Assembly (NCBI GenBank): GCA_934464585.1
Contig: CAKSJY010000001.1
Span: forward strand, 124,001-188,000
Origin: an uncultured Eubacteriales bacterium
GTDB taxonomy: Bacteria; Bacillota; Clostridia; Oscillospirales; Acutalibacteraceae
Length of the DNA stretch: 64,000 bases
Reading direction: 5' to 3'
Shown: positions 44,984 to 53,663 of the stretch, piece by piece
How positions within the stretch are numbered: the first letter of the stretch is position 1
How the letters are laid out: each line of letters opens with the position of its first letter
The notes under the pieces: generated by a model
Database searches by the model: none
What the model saw: only the letters and a program-made list of their open reading frames with translations
Told to the model about the DNA's origin: nothing
Program-made: the position numbers and the translations under genes

Positions 44984-45913
44984 TTATATATTGTTTTTAA
45001 AAAAGCGATATGCATTACCAAAGAATATGTTATCAAGTAAAGATTCGTTATAATTTCTTTTTAAGAAATATTCATAAAGATTTTGCATGGACTCTATCGA
45101 TTTAAAATCATTTGGTGTATCCGCACCGTCTAAATCCGCACCAAATGCGATAGTGTTTTCTCCAGAAAGGGTTAGAAAATGGTCAATATGTTTTTCTATA
45201 TCAGAAAAAGTTGGTTCCTTTTCTGAGCAAAGAAAATCTTTGCATAAATTAATACCAACGATACCACCTGATTTTCTAATGTGGTTGAATTGGTCATCGG
45301 TTAAATTTCTTTTATGTTTACAAATTTCTCTTGAGTTAGAGTGGCTTGCAACAATAGGTTTGTTACTAATAGAGGCAACATCATAAAATAATCGATCATT
45401 TGCGTGTGATATATCGACAATAATATTTAGTTCGTTCATTTTTGAGACTAATTTTTTACCAAATTCGGTGATACCTAGTGAGTTTTCGACAAAGGCTCCG
45501 GGGCCTGCCTCACATTGGTTGTTCCAAGTTAGAGTAATCATCTTAACGCCATACTTTGAGAATTCATATAAGTTATCGAGATTTTCACCAAGTGCTGCAG
45601 ATCCTTCAATGGTGAATATAGCTCCGTTCTTTTTAGAGTTAAAGATATTTTCAAGTTCTTGTCTATTTTTACATTGTTCAATGTAGCTTGCATTGCTTTG
45701 TATTTCAGTACAAAGCTTTTTATAAGCATTTTTTACAAGGTTTACGGCATTATTATCCCTGACTTCATCGGGAATCCATATAGCAAAACATTGTATCCAT
45801 TTAGAAAAGTGATCGGTTTTATTAATGGAAATATCAAAATTATTTTCGTAAAGCCCTTTATTTTCCTCTAAAGCTCTATATAAAGTATCACAATGCAGAT
45901 CAAAAAGACGCAT
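44984..45913 (-). CDS. Membrane dipeptidase family (M19) peptidase
   Basis: The protein has 309 residues from ATG 45913 with AGGAGGAAG upstream; the in-frame ATG 45937 would overlap yraN further. DLHCDTLY supplies the first metal ligands, SHSNSREICKHKRNL and GADLDGADTP the others, as in renal dipeptidase. It has no signal peptide, so it is cytoplasmic and cleaves dipeptides, perhaps including D-amino acid substrates. It overlaps yraN by 14 bases. Confidence 0.92.
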   Translation of the reverse strand: MRLFDLHCDTLYRALEENKGLYENNFDISINKTDHFSKWIQCFAIWIPDEVRDNNAVNLVKNAYKKLCTEIQSNASYIEQCKNRQELENIFNSKKNGAIFTIEGSAALGENLDNLYEFSKYGVKMITLTWNNQCEAGPGAFVENSLGITEFGKKLVSKMNELNIIVDISHANDRLFYDVASISNKPIVASHSNSREICKHKRNLTDDQFNHIRKSGGIVGINLCKDFLCSEKEPTFSDIEKHIDHFLTLSGENTIAFGADLDGADTPNDFKSIESMQNLYEYFLKRNYNESLLDNIFFGNAYRFFKNNI

Positions 45914-46274
45914 AATCTTCCTCCTGATAAAAAGCATTTTTTATATGATTAATATTCATATTTTTGTTTTCAAAGGTAACTTCAATTACATCAAATCTTG
46001 GCTGTTTGTTGATATTAGTACTTTCAAGATATACAAAAGCGGTTTTAATTATCTTATTTTGTTTAGACTTAGTAACTGCTTCTGCCGGTGCTACCAAAGA
46101 GGATATCTTTCTTGTTTTTACCTCTACAAATACTATATATCTGTCAATTTCCGCGATGATATCTATTTCTCCGTATTTACTATGAAAATTAGTTGCGACT
46201 ATATTATAGCCGTTTAATATAAGGTATTCTTTTGCAAAATTTTCGCCACGAGAACCAATTTCATTTGCTTTCAT
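45900..46274 (-). CDS. yraN: YraN/UPF0102 endonuclease-like protein
   Basis: The 124 residues carry the nuclease core NFHSKYGEIDIIAE followed by IVFVEVKTR (D-ExK pattern). The UPF0102 family is related to Holliday-junction resolvases and is usually next to rnhB, as here (5 bases downstream of rnhB). Its cellular role is not established. Confidence 0.93.
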   Translation of the reverse strand: MKANEIGSRGENFAKEYLILNGYNIVATNFHSKYGEIDIIAEIDRYIVFVEVKTRKISSLVAPAEAVTKSKQNKIIKTAFVYLESTNINKQPRFDVIEVTFENKNMNINHIKNAFYQEEDYASF

Positions 46275-46279
46275 AATGT

Positions 46280-46882
46280 TTATCCCTTAAGTATTTTAGT
46301 TAGAAATGATTTTCGGTGTATTTCGCAAGGGCCATGTTCTAGGATAAGCTTTCTGTGAAGGGCTGTACCATAGCCCTTGTGTTTTTCGAAATGATATACA
46401 GGATACTTTTCAGAGATTTGTTTCATAAATCTATCACGGCTAACCTTTGCTAAAATGGAAGCTGCAGCAATAGACATAGAAAGAGAATCCCCTTTTATTA
46501 TAGTCTTTGCATCTATGGAAAGTTCAGGCATTCTATTACCGTCTATTAATGCAAAATCTGCTTTTACACTTAAATTGTCGATGGCACGATTCATTGCCAA
46601 AAATGTTGCTTGTAATATATTTATTTGGTCGATTTCTTCTTCGCTTGCTGAAGCGATACTATAAGCTAAAGCTTTTTCTTTTATTATATCAAATAGAGAC
46701 TCACGCTTTTTTTCACTCAATTTTTTAGAGTCGTTTACTCCCTCTATGATAGTATCTTTTGGTAATATAACAGCTGCTGCAAAAACAGGTCCGGCTAACG
46801 GACCTCTTCCGGCTTCATCAACTCCACAAACGAAGTTATATCCAAGGTCATTTTGTTCTTTTTCGTATTTAAGCCAATCCAT
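46280..46882 (-). CDS. rnhB: Ribonuclease HII
   Basis: The protein has 200 residues from ATG 46882, with GAAAGGG upstream; a longer start at 46939 lies deep in rbgA. GVDEAGRGPLAGP gives the first acidic residues, and ALIDGNRMP and ASILAKVSRD the others. It removes RNA primers and misincorporated ribonucleotides. The start overlaps the rbgA end by 14 bases. Confidence 0.96.
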   Translation of the reverse strand: MDWLKYEKEQNDLGYNFVCGVDEAGRGPLAGPVFAAAVILPKDTIIEGVNDSKKLSEKKRESLFDIIKEKALAYSIASASEEEIDQINILQATFLAMNRAIDNLSVKADFALIDGNRMPELSIDAKTIIKGDSLSMSIAAASILAKVSRDRFMKQISEKYPVYHFEKHKGYGTALHRKLILEHGPCEIHRKSFLTKILKG

Positions 46883-47750
46883 AATCTTTGACCCTTTCAA
46901 GAGTAATTTTACCAAGTTTTGCTGCTCTAAACTCATCAAGAACCATAATGGCGGCTCTTTCAGTATCTATTTCTCCACCGGAAATAAGCATACCGCGTTT
47001 TTTCCCTATTAATTTCAAAAGTTCTTCTCCGCCTAAATCGGATATATCAAATTTCTCAAGCTTGTATCTTTGAATCAACGATTCTTTATATTCTTTACTT
47101 AAGAGTTCAAGCAAACGAATTGCTAAAAATTCTATATCTAAAATTTGATCTTTAACAGCTCCAGTAAAGGCAAGTCTTTCCCCAACTATAGGGTTATCAA
47201 ACTTAGGCCACAATACACCGGGGGTATCTAAAAGTTCAAAGCCTTTACCGATAGAGAACCATTGATTACCCCTTGTGACTCCTGGTCTGTCTTCAACTTT
47301 AGCTTTATTGCCTTTTGACATTTTGTTAATAAAGGATGATTTTCCTACATTTGGAACTCCGACAACCATAACACGAATGCTTCTTCCTGTCATTCCTTTA
47401 TTATTCCAATGCTCTATTTGTTCTTTAAGCAAATCCCTTATAACAGAGTAAAAGTTATTAAGGCCTTTTCCAGATTTACAGTCGATTGCAATAGCATTAA
47501 TTCCTTTAGTTTTATAATATTCTATCCATTCTTTAGTAGCAGCAGGATTTGCCATATCTGATTTATTCATAAGAATAATTTGCGGTTTAGACTTTAAAAT
47601 TTCGTCTAAATCAGGATTCCTGCTACTTACCGGAATTCTTGCATCAATAATTTCCGCGACAGCATCGACAAGTTTTAACTTATCTTGTATTTGCCTTCTG
47701 GTTTTAGTCATATGACCCGGAAACCATTGGATTTTTTGGGCTTCGTTCAT
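46869..47750 (-). CDS. rbgA: Ribosome biogenesis GTPase RbgA (YlqF)
   Basis: The 293-residue protein is a circularly permuted GTPase: G4 (LMNKSDM) comes before G1 (GVPNVGKSSF) and G3 (DTPGVLWP). The opening WFPGHMTKTRRQI is typical of YlqF. It is needed for late 50S assembly in Bacillus. It overlaps lepB by one base (TAATG). Confidence 0.96.
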   Translation of the reverse strand: MNEAQKIQWFPGHMTKTRRQIQDKLKLVDAVAEIIDARIPVSSRNPDLDEILKSKPQIILMNKSDMANPAATKEWIEYYKTKGINAIAIDCKSGKGLNNFYSVIRDLLKEQIEHWNNKGMTGRSIRVMVVGVPNVGKSSFINKMSKGNKAKVEDRPGVTRGNQWFSIGKGFELLDTPGVLWPKFDNPIVGERLAFTGAVKDQILDIEFLAIRLLELLSKEYKESLIQRYKLEKFDISDLGGEELLKLIGKKRGMLISGGEIDTERAAIMVLDEFRAAKLGKITLERVKDYGLA

Positions 47751-48313
47751 TAATATACTCCTCCTATCCTTGATAAAGGATAGATTATAAATTGTACTTT
47801 TCCTAAAATATTATTTTTATCTATAAGTCCGATTTCTTTTGAGCGAGAGTCTAAGGAGCGCTTTCTGTTATCTCCCATAACAAATACATATCCTTTGGGG
47901 ATTACACTGGGGATAGTTCCATCGCCACTTTTGGTTGTTGAGTTTTTAATATAAGGTTCGTCTAATACAACCCCATCGACAGTAACAGTACCGCTTTGGA
48001 AATTAATATCTAAAGTTTGCCCCTCTGTAGCAATTACTCTTTTTACCAAGGGCTCATTGTATTTTTCTCCATGGCTTATTACAACTATATCACCTGTATG
48101 GGGTGTATAGAACATATCAGTTATGATAAGTTTATCTTTGTCTAAAAGAGTATCCATCATAGAAACACCGGATACATTTACAACTCTAAATACAAATGCT
48201 AAAACGAAAATAGCGATGACAAATGTAACTACAATCGATTCGAGCCAATCAAAACATGCTCTTACAAGTTTATAGTTGTTATTTTGTTGATTGTTTGTAC
48301 TGTTATTTTCCAC
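47750..48313 (-). CDS. lepB: Signal peptidase I
   Basis: The protein has 187 residues from GTG 48313, 5 bases after GAGGGTGA; the longer TTG 48328 is less likely. One N-terminal membrane helix (about 25-45), the catalytic serine in SGVSMMDTL and the lysine in LVKRVIATEG, plus GDNRKRSLDSR (box E), are present. It cleaves Sec and Tat signal peptides at the outer membrane face. The order rplS, lepB, rbgA, rnhB, yraN is conserved in Firmicutes. Confidence 0.95.
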   Translation of the reverse strand: MENNSTNNQQNNNYKLVRACFDWLESIVVTFVIAIFVLAFVFRVVNVSGVSMMDTLLDKDKLIITDMFYTPHTGDIVVISHGEKYNEPLVKRVIATEGQTLDINFQSGTVTVDGVVLDEPYIKNSTTKSGDGTIPSVIPKGYVFVMGDNRKRSLDSRSKEIGLIDKNNILGKVQFIIYPLSRIGGVY

Positions 48314-48384
48314 AATATTCACCCTCAATTTATAATAAAAATCGTCCTATTCTAAATCTTATTAAAAATATTTCTAAATTAAGC

Positions 48385-48413
48385 CAAAAAAGGGACTAAC
48401 GTCCCCTTTTTAT
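48385..48413 (-). terminator. Terminator of rplS
   Basis: On the minus strand AAAAGGGGAC-GTTA-GTCCCTTTTTT forms a strong stem with a T run at the end of rplS, so lepB probably has its own promoter in the gap. Confidence 0.8.
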
Positions 48414-48754
48414 CATATTTTTTCTTTTACTTTAGCAGCTTTACCAACTCTGTCACGTAAGTAATAAAGTTTACTTCTGCGTACACGACCTCTTCTTACA
48501 ACGTCAACGCCTTTAACATTTGGGGAATGGATAGGAAATACTCTTTCTACTCCAACTCCGTATGAAACACGTCTTACTGTGAAAGTGGAAGTGATTCCAC
48601 TGCCTTTTTTAGCAATTACTGTTCCTTCGAACATCTGAACTCTTTCTCTTTCACCTTCTCTAATATTAACGTGAACTCTTACAGTATCACCAATATTAAA
48701 TTCAGGTAGAGTTTCTTTCATAGAACTGCTAGCGATTGTTTTTAATGCATCCAT
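48413..48754 (-). CDS. rplS: Ribosomal protein L19
   Basis: The 113-residue length and FNIGDTVRVHVNIREGERER, VFPIHSPNVKGVDVVRRG and RRSKLYYLRDRVGKAAK are typical L19. It sits at the 30S-50S interface. The gene has GGAGGA upstream, a structured leader and its own terminator, so it is a one-gene unit. Confidence 0.98.
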   Translation of the reverse strand: MDALKTIASSSMKETLPEFNIGDTVRVHVNIREGERERVQMFEGTVIAKKGSGITSTFTVRRVSYGVGVERVFPIHSPNVKGVDVVRRGRVRRSKLYYLRDRVGKAAKVKEKI

Positions 48755-48882
48755 TATAAATAAATCCTCCTAATATTCAGGCATTCATATCGTAAATTAC
48801 GATAGAGGACTGCCAGCTTCAATGTCGCGGAATAAAACCGGGCATCGAACCCCATCACAAAAAAGTGACGGTATCCAAACGC
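48755..48882 (-). promoter_or_regulatory. Structured rplS leader, candidate L19 autoregulatory leader
   Basis: The leader of about 125 bases contains several stem candidates: GTCACTTTTTTGTGAT, GGGTTCGATGCCC, and ATCGTAATTTACGAT within CAGTCCTC..GAATGCCTG. Firmicutes are known to have an RNA structure before rplS (Rfam L19 leader) thought to bind L19. I recognise the position and size, not the exact consensus. Confidence 0.5.
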
Positions 48883-48888
48883 TAATAT

Positions 48889-48917
48889 ACTATAACATAA
48901 ATTGTCGTATAAATCAA
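48889..48917 (-). promoter_or_regulatory. Promoter of rplS
   Basis: On the minus strand TTGATT (48917-48912) and TATAGT (48894-48889) are separated by 17 bases; the start falls near 48882. Confidence 0.75.
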
Positions 48918-49170
48918 GATATTTTCAAAAAATAAAGTTGAATTATTAATAGTAAATCCATAATAATTTAAGTGGAATAGTAGCTTTATTATAAACAACG
49001 AAAAAATAAAGTGTTTATATGAAAAGGGAAGATTAATATAAGCTAAATCGATACTCCTACTATATAAAAATTTATAATTTAATTTTGCAATCCTTGCTAA
49101 ATTAAGAAAATTTGTTTATACTTAAATAGTGTATTAAAATACTCGATCTAAACTCGAAAGGAGTACTTAT
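48918..49170 (+). other. Divergent AT-rich intergenic region
   Basis: No gene is seen. A weak promoter for the next operon is possible at TTGTTT (49112-49117) and TAAAAT (49135-49140), 17 bases apart. GAAAGGAG precedes the ATG at 49171. Confidence 0.4.
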
Positions 49171-49863
49171 ATGAATTATTCCAACGAAGTGGAAAACATG
49201 TGTATTGTAAAGAAGGGTCCACACCATGGTCCTGCCCCGATTCCGGAAGAGGGAAAATGGATTAAACCTTATGAGATTAAGGATATTTCCGGTCTATCTC
49301 ATGGAATAGGTTGGTGTGCTCCACAACAAGGAGCTTGTAAGCTAACCTTGAATATTAAAGAAGGAATTGTAAAGGAAGCATTAGTTGAAACTATTGGCTG
49401 CTCAGGCATGACGCATTCTGCTGCTATGGCTGCAGAAATTTTGCCAGGCAAAACGATGCTTGAATGCTTAAATACAGACTTGGTTTGCGATGCTATAAAT
49501 GTTGCTATGAGAGAAATCTTTCAGCAGTTCGTTTATGGCCGTACTCAAACAGCTTTTTCTGAAGACGGTTTACCAGTTGGTGCAGGCCTTGAAGACTTAG
49601 GTAAGGGCTTACGTTCGCAAATTGGTACTATGTTTAGTACTGATCTTAAAGGCGTAAGATATATGGAAATGGCTGAAGGCTACGTTATATCAATGGCTTT
49701 GGATGAAAATGATGAGGTTATTGGATATAAGTTTGTAAAAGTAGGTAAAATGCTTGAAGACATTCGTCATGGTGTAAGCCCTGATGAAGCATATAAAAAC
49801 AATCTTGGTCAATATGGTCGTTATGACGGCGCAAGCAAATATATTGACCCAAGAGAAGAATAA
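49171..49863 (+). CDS. NifU-like iron-sulfur scaffold protein paired with GGGtGRT protein
   Basis: The 230-residue protein has a NifU/IscU-like core: LSHGIGWCAPQQGACKLTL, VETIGCSGMTHSAAMAAEIL, giving conserved Cys in CAPQQGAC and GCSG and no third canonical IscU Cys near the end. Such proteins are annotated as iron-sulfur assembly scaffolds in Clostridia and occur beside the GGGtGRT gene, as here (30-base gap). Whether it carries a cluster or serves one specific enzyme is unknown. Confidence 0.85.
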   Translation: MNYSNEVENMCIVKKGPHHGPAPIPEEGKWIKPYEIKDISGLSHGIGWCAPQQGACKLTLNIKEGIVKEALVETIGCSGMTHSAAMAAEILPGKTMLECLNTDLVCDAINVAMREIFQQFVYGRTQTAFSEDGLPVGAGLEDLGKGLRSQIGTMFSTDLKGVRYMEMAEGYVISMALDENDEVIGYKFVKVGKMLEDIRHGVSPDEAYKNNLGQYGRYDGASKYIDPREE

Positions 49864-49893
49864 GACCATACAATTGAAGGAGGACAAACTTTT

Positions 49894-50904
49894 ATGTCGA
49901 ATGAAGTAAAATTTGAAGGCAAAGAAAGAAGAATTGCCAAAATTGAGAAGTGCCTTTCAGAGTATGGCCTTGCCAGCTTGGAAGAGGCGCGTGACCTTTG
50001 CTTAAGCAAGGGAGTAGATGCTGCAAAAATAATAAAGAGCGTACAACCTATAGCATTTGAAAATGCTTGCTGGGCATATACTTTAGGATGCGCTGTTGCA
50101 ATAAAGAAGAATGTTAAAAGTGCTGCCGAGGCTGCTGAAGCTATCGGTATAGGATTAGAAGCATTTTGTATACCTGGTTCTGTTGCAGAACAAAGAAATG
50201 TTGGTTTGGGACATGGTAACTTAGGAGCAATGCTTTTAAGAGATGAAACAAAGTGCTTTGCTTTCTTGGCAGGACATGAATCATTTGCAGCTGCGGAAGG
50301 TGCAATCGGTATTGCAAGAACAGCTAACAAGGCAAGAAAAGAACCTTTAAGAGTTATATTAAACGGTCTTGGAAAAGATGCTGCTTATATAATTTCAAGA
50401 ATCAATGGTTTTACTTATGTAAAAACAGAATATGATTTCTATACAGGAGAGCTAAAGATTGTTGAAGAAAGACCATTCTCTGATGGAGAAAGAGCAGCAG
50501 TTCGTTGCTTTGGTGCTAATGATGTACTTGAAGGTGTAGCTATATTAAAGCATGAGGGTGTAGATGTTTCAATTACAGGAAACTCAACAAACCCAACACG
50601 TTTCCAACACCTAGTTGCCGGCACATATAAAAAGTGGGCTATTGAAAATGGCAAGAAGTATTTTTCAGTAGCTTCCGGTGGCGGAACAGGAAGAACTCTT
50701 CATCCTGACAATATGGCAGCAGGACCTGCTTCATATGGACTTACTGATTCCATGGGACGTATGCATGGAGATGCTCAGTTTGCGGGATCTTCGTCTGTAC
50801 CGGCTCATGTTGAAATGATGGGACTTATCGGAATGGGTAACAACCCGATGGTTGGTGCTACTGTAGCATGTGCAGTTGCAGTAAACGAAGGAATAAACGG
50901 ATAG
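49894..50904 (+). CDS. GGGtGRT protein
   Basis: The 336-residue protein contains the name-giving signature ASGGGTGRTLHPDN (about residue 257) and MHGDAQFAGSSSVPAHVEMM. It is Gly/Ala-rich and soluble, and it matches the family named after this motif. It occurs with a NifU-like partner in many anaerobes but has no assigned reaction. The glycine-rich loop suggests phosphate or nucleotide binding (inference). AAGGAGG lies upstream of ATG 49894. Confidence 0.88.
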   Translation: MSNEVKFEGKERRIAKIEKCLSEYGLASLEEARDLCLSKGVDAAKIIKSVQPIAFENACWAYTLGCAVAIKKNVKSAAEAAEAIGIGLEAFCIPGSVAEQRNVGLGHGNLGAMLLRDETKCFAFLAGHESFAAAEGAIGIARTANKARKEPLRVILNGLGKDAAYIISRINGFTYVKTEYDFYTGELKIVEERPFSDGERAAVRCFGANDVLEGVAILKHEGVDVSITGNSTNPTRFQHLVAGTYKKWAIENGKKYFSVASGGGTGRTLHPDNMAAGPASYGLTDSMGRMHGDAQFAGSSSVPAHVEMMGLIGMGNNPMVGATVACAVAVNEGING

Positions 50905-50977
50905 TTTTGCAATATTGTTAAATGAGGTGAAAGGCAGGTAAATTTTAGCAAATTTTGCTAGAGTTATCTGCTTTCGC

Positions 50978-51006
50978 TTTACATTAATGGTATTATATTC
51001 TATAAT
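50978..51006 (+). promoter_or_regulatory. Promoter of the prfB-apbE-rnf transcript
   Basis: TTTACA at 50978-50983 and TATAAT at 51001-51006 with a 17-base spacer lie about 35 bases before prfB. A loose hairpin (TAGCA..TGCTA, 50946-50960) lies just upstream. Confidence 0.7.
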
Positions 51007-51040
51007 AATATCTATCTGAATGATTAAAGAGGATGATATG

Positions 51041-52168
51041 ATGTTGCAATTTGATGAAATCAAGCTGGAACTTGAGGGGCTAAGACCTCAAATAGAAGAT
51101 TTAAAAGAAGCAATAGGTGTTTCGGCTATTAAAAAGGAAATCGAGGCTCTTGAAAAAAAGGCTGCTGATCCCCAGTTTTGGGATGATATAAATGAATCTA
51201 AAAAGGTGCTAAGACAAACTAGTTTGCTTAAGGATAAGCTTGAAAATTATGATAAGCTTTATTCTGCTTTTGAGGACGCTTTGGCTTTAGTAGAAATAGC
51301 TAACGAAGCGGAGGATTTGTCTTTGCTTCCTGATGCACAATCTGAGCTTAGCAAAATAAAAGAGAATTTAGAGAACCAAAGGCTTACTACTCTTCTTACA
51401 GGAGAGTATGATACTAACAACGTAATATTAACATTCCATGCGGGCGCCGGCGGAACAGAGGCTCAAGATTGGGTAGAAATGTTATATAGAATGTATTGTC
51501 GCTGGGGAGAAAGACATAATTATAAAGTAAAGACATTAGATTATCTTGATGGTGAAGAGGCAGGGCTTAAAAGTGTTTCTGTCCTTATAGAAGGATTAAA
51601 CGCTTATGGCTTTATGAAGAGTGAAGCCGGAGTTCATAGATTAGTAAGAGTTTCACCTTTTGATTCATCGGGAAGAAGACATACATCATTTGCTTCTTTA
51701 GAAGTTATGCCTGAAATAGATGACAATATTGAAGTAAATATTTCCCCAGACGATATAAAAATGGATGTATTCAGATCTAGTGGGGCCGGAGGTCAGCATA
51801 TCAATAAAACATCATCTGCGGTAAGGCTTACTCATTTACCAACAGGAATAGTTGTTGCTTGCCAAAACGAAAGAAGTCAGCATCAAAACAGAGAAGTTGC
51901 TATGAAAATGCTTAAGTCTAAGCTTATAGAAATAAAAGAGAGAGAACATCTCGATAAAATAGAAGATATTAAGGGAGACCAAAAGGAAATAGGTTGGGGT
52001 TCTCAGATTCGTTCATATGTGTTTATGCCATATACATTAGTAAAAGACCATAGAACAGGATATGAAATGGGTAATATAAATGCAGTTATGGATGGAGATA
52101 TTGATGGGTTTATTAATGCTTATTTAAAGGCACAAAGTTTAAATGCTATAGGAGAATATAAAGATTAG
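51041..52168 (+). CDS. prfB: Peptide chain release factor 2, single frame
   Basis: The protein has 375 residues from ATG 51041 (51038 is also possible; AGAGGATG upstream). HAGAGGTEAQDWVEML, SSGAGGQHINKTSSAVRLTH (GGQ) and the SPFDSSGRRHTSF recognition region (SPF motif) identify RF2. Most bacterial prfB genes need a +1 frameshift at an early CTTTGA; here the frame runs from the start through LKEAIGVSAIKK with no such stop, so no programmed frameshift is needed. Downstream apbE follows after 27 bases. Confidence 0.95.
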   Translation: MLQFDEIKLELEGLRPQIEDLKEAIGVSAIKKEIEALEKKAADPQFWDDINESKKVLRQTSLLKDKLENYDKLYSAFEDALALVEIANEAEDLSLLPDAQSELSKIKENLENQRLTTLLTGEYDTNNVILTFHAGAGGTEAQDWVEMLYRMYCRWGERHNYKVKTLDYLDGEEAGLKSVSVLIEGLNAYGFMKSEAGVHRLVRVSPFDSSGRRHTSFASLEVMPEIDDNIEVNISPDDIKMDVFRSSGAGGQHINKTSSAVRLTHLPTGIVVACQNERSQHQNREVAMKMLKSKLIEIKEREHLDKIEDIKGDQKEIGWGSQIRSYVFMPYTLVKDHRTGYEMGNINAVMDGDIDGFINAYLKAQSLNAIGEYKD

Positions 52169-52195
52169 AATTTAAACAGGCAGGAGGGGATAATC

Positions 52196-53269
52196 TTGGA
52201 AAATAAGAAATATAAATCATCTATACCGCTTTATATAATGTTGTTTTCTATGCTTGTATTAATTATCATTTTAGCAATATTTATGTTTCTAAGAGCAGAC
52301 ACTGACGAAAACTCTTTTGAAATTACTAATGCAGCTATGGGTACTTATGTTCATCAGACAGTTTATGGTAGTAATGCTGAAGAAGTTGCTTCTAAAGCTA
52401 TTGAAAATATAAACAATCTTGAAAACCTTATCTCCTGGCGAATAGATGGTTCTGATATAGCAAAAATTAATGCCTCCTCCGGAAAAGACTGGGTGGATAT
52501 AGATCCATATACAACTCAGATACTTACAAAATCTTTGGAAGTTTCGAAAAAAAGCATGGGAGCTTTAGACCCTACTATATTACCGGTTTCGTTATTGTGG
52601 GGATTTGACACCAATAATCAAAGAGTTCCCTCCGATGATGAAATACAAGAGGCTTTAAAACTTGTAAACTATAAGAACCTTAAGGTTAACACCGATGTTA
52701 ATAGGGCCAAATTATTTAAAGAAAGCATGGGCTTGAATCTTGGTGCAATAGGTAAAGGTGCTGCGTGTGATAAGGCTATAGAAACATACAAAAATGAAGG
52801 TGCGAAAAGCGGGATTATAGCAGTAGGAGGAAGTGTAGCTGTATTTGGTTCTAAACCAAATAGAACTGATTGGCGTATAGCAATAAGGGATCCGTTTAAA
52901 GATGATAATGATGATTCATCAAACATGGCTATTGTTCCGATAAAAAGTGGATGCGTTTCTACATCTGGGGCGTATGAAAAAAATTTCTATGATAACGGGA
53001 ATTTTTATCATCATATTTTAGATCCTAAGACGGGGTATCCAAGTGAAACCGGATTAGCTTCGGTATCTGTTTTTTGTGATAGCGGAGTTCTTACAGATAT
53101 GTTATCGACTTCATGCTATATTTTAGGCAGAGAAAACAGTTTGGAACTTTTAAAGTATTATAAAGCCGAAGCTGTTTTTATAGATAACAACAAAAATGTT
53201 TATGTTACATCAGGGTTAAAGGGTAAGGTATCTATAACAAATGATGAATATAAACTTGGCGAGTGGTAA
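52196..53269 (+). CDS. apbE: FAD:protein FMN transferase ApbE
   Basis: The protein has 357 residues from TTG 52196 with AGGAGGGG upstream. One N-terminal helix (about 11-33) anchors it outside. MGTYVHQTVYG, LGAIGKGAACDKA, VSTSGAYEKNF and HHILDPKTGYP match ApbE, which attaches FMN to a threonine of RnfG, RnfD and NqrB/C. Its place just before the rnf genes fits that role, as both target motifs are present downstream. Confidence 0.93.
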   Translation: MENKKYKSSIPLYIMLFSMLVLIIILAIFMFLRADTDENSFEITNAAMGTYVHQTVYGSNAEEVASKAIENINNLENLISWRIDGSDIAKINASSGKDWVDIDPYTTQILTKSLEVSKKSMGALDPTILPVSLLWGFDTNNQRVPSDDEIQEALKLVNYKNLKVNTDVNRAKLFKESMGLNLGAIGKGAACDKAIETYKNEGAKSGIIAVGGSVAVFGSKPNRTDWRIAIRDPFKDDNDDSSNMAIVPIKSGCVSTSGAYEKNFYDNGNFYHHILDPKTGYPSETGLASVSVFCDSGVLTDMLSTSCYILGRENSLELLKYYKAEAVFIDNNKNVYVTSGLKGKVSITNDEYKLGEW

Positions 53270-53271
53270 TT

Positions 53272-53661
53272 ATGATTAGGCAAAATAAAAAAATTGTTAT
53301 ACGTGATATTTTCCTTTTGTTTGTGTTGATTATGTTATCACTTGCGATATTTCTGTGTATTTCCTATAAACGAAATATGAGTGAAAATATCGCGGTGATA
53401 ACTAAGGATGGTAGCTTAATTGAAGAAATAAATTTGGGTGAAGTCTCAGAAAATTACGACATAAATGTAGATGGAGATATTCCGGTTGTAATATCAGTGG
53501 GTAAGGATTGCATATATTTTAAAAAATCCGATTGTCCAGATAAAATATGTGTAAACACAGGAAAACTTACGCAGGTAGGAGATATAGCTGTTTGCTTACC
53601 GGCAAAAGTTTCCGTGGAAATAAGGGGATCTGAAAAGAGTTTCGATTCCATAACAGGGTAA
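53272..53661 (+). CDS. NusG domain II-containing membrane protein
   Basis: The protein has 129 residues from ATG 53272 (stop of apbE overlaps by none; GAGTGG upstream). A membrane helix (about 10-30) is followed by an extracellular beta domain with CPDKICVNTGKL, the Cys-pair signature of the NusG-II/COG5341 family. It is regularly found beside apbE and a Gx transporter in Clostridia. Function unknown. Confidence 0.85.
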   Translation: MIRQNKKIVIRDIFLLFVLIMLSLAIFLCISYKRNMSENIAVITKDGSLIEEINLGEVSENYDINVDGDIPVVISVGKDCIYFKKSDCPDKICVNTGKLTQVGDIAVCLPAKVSVEIRGSEKSFDSITG

Positions 53662-53663
53662 GA

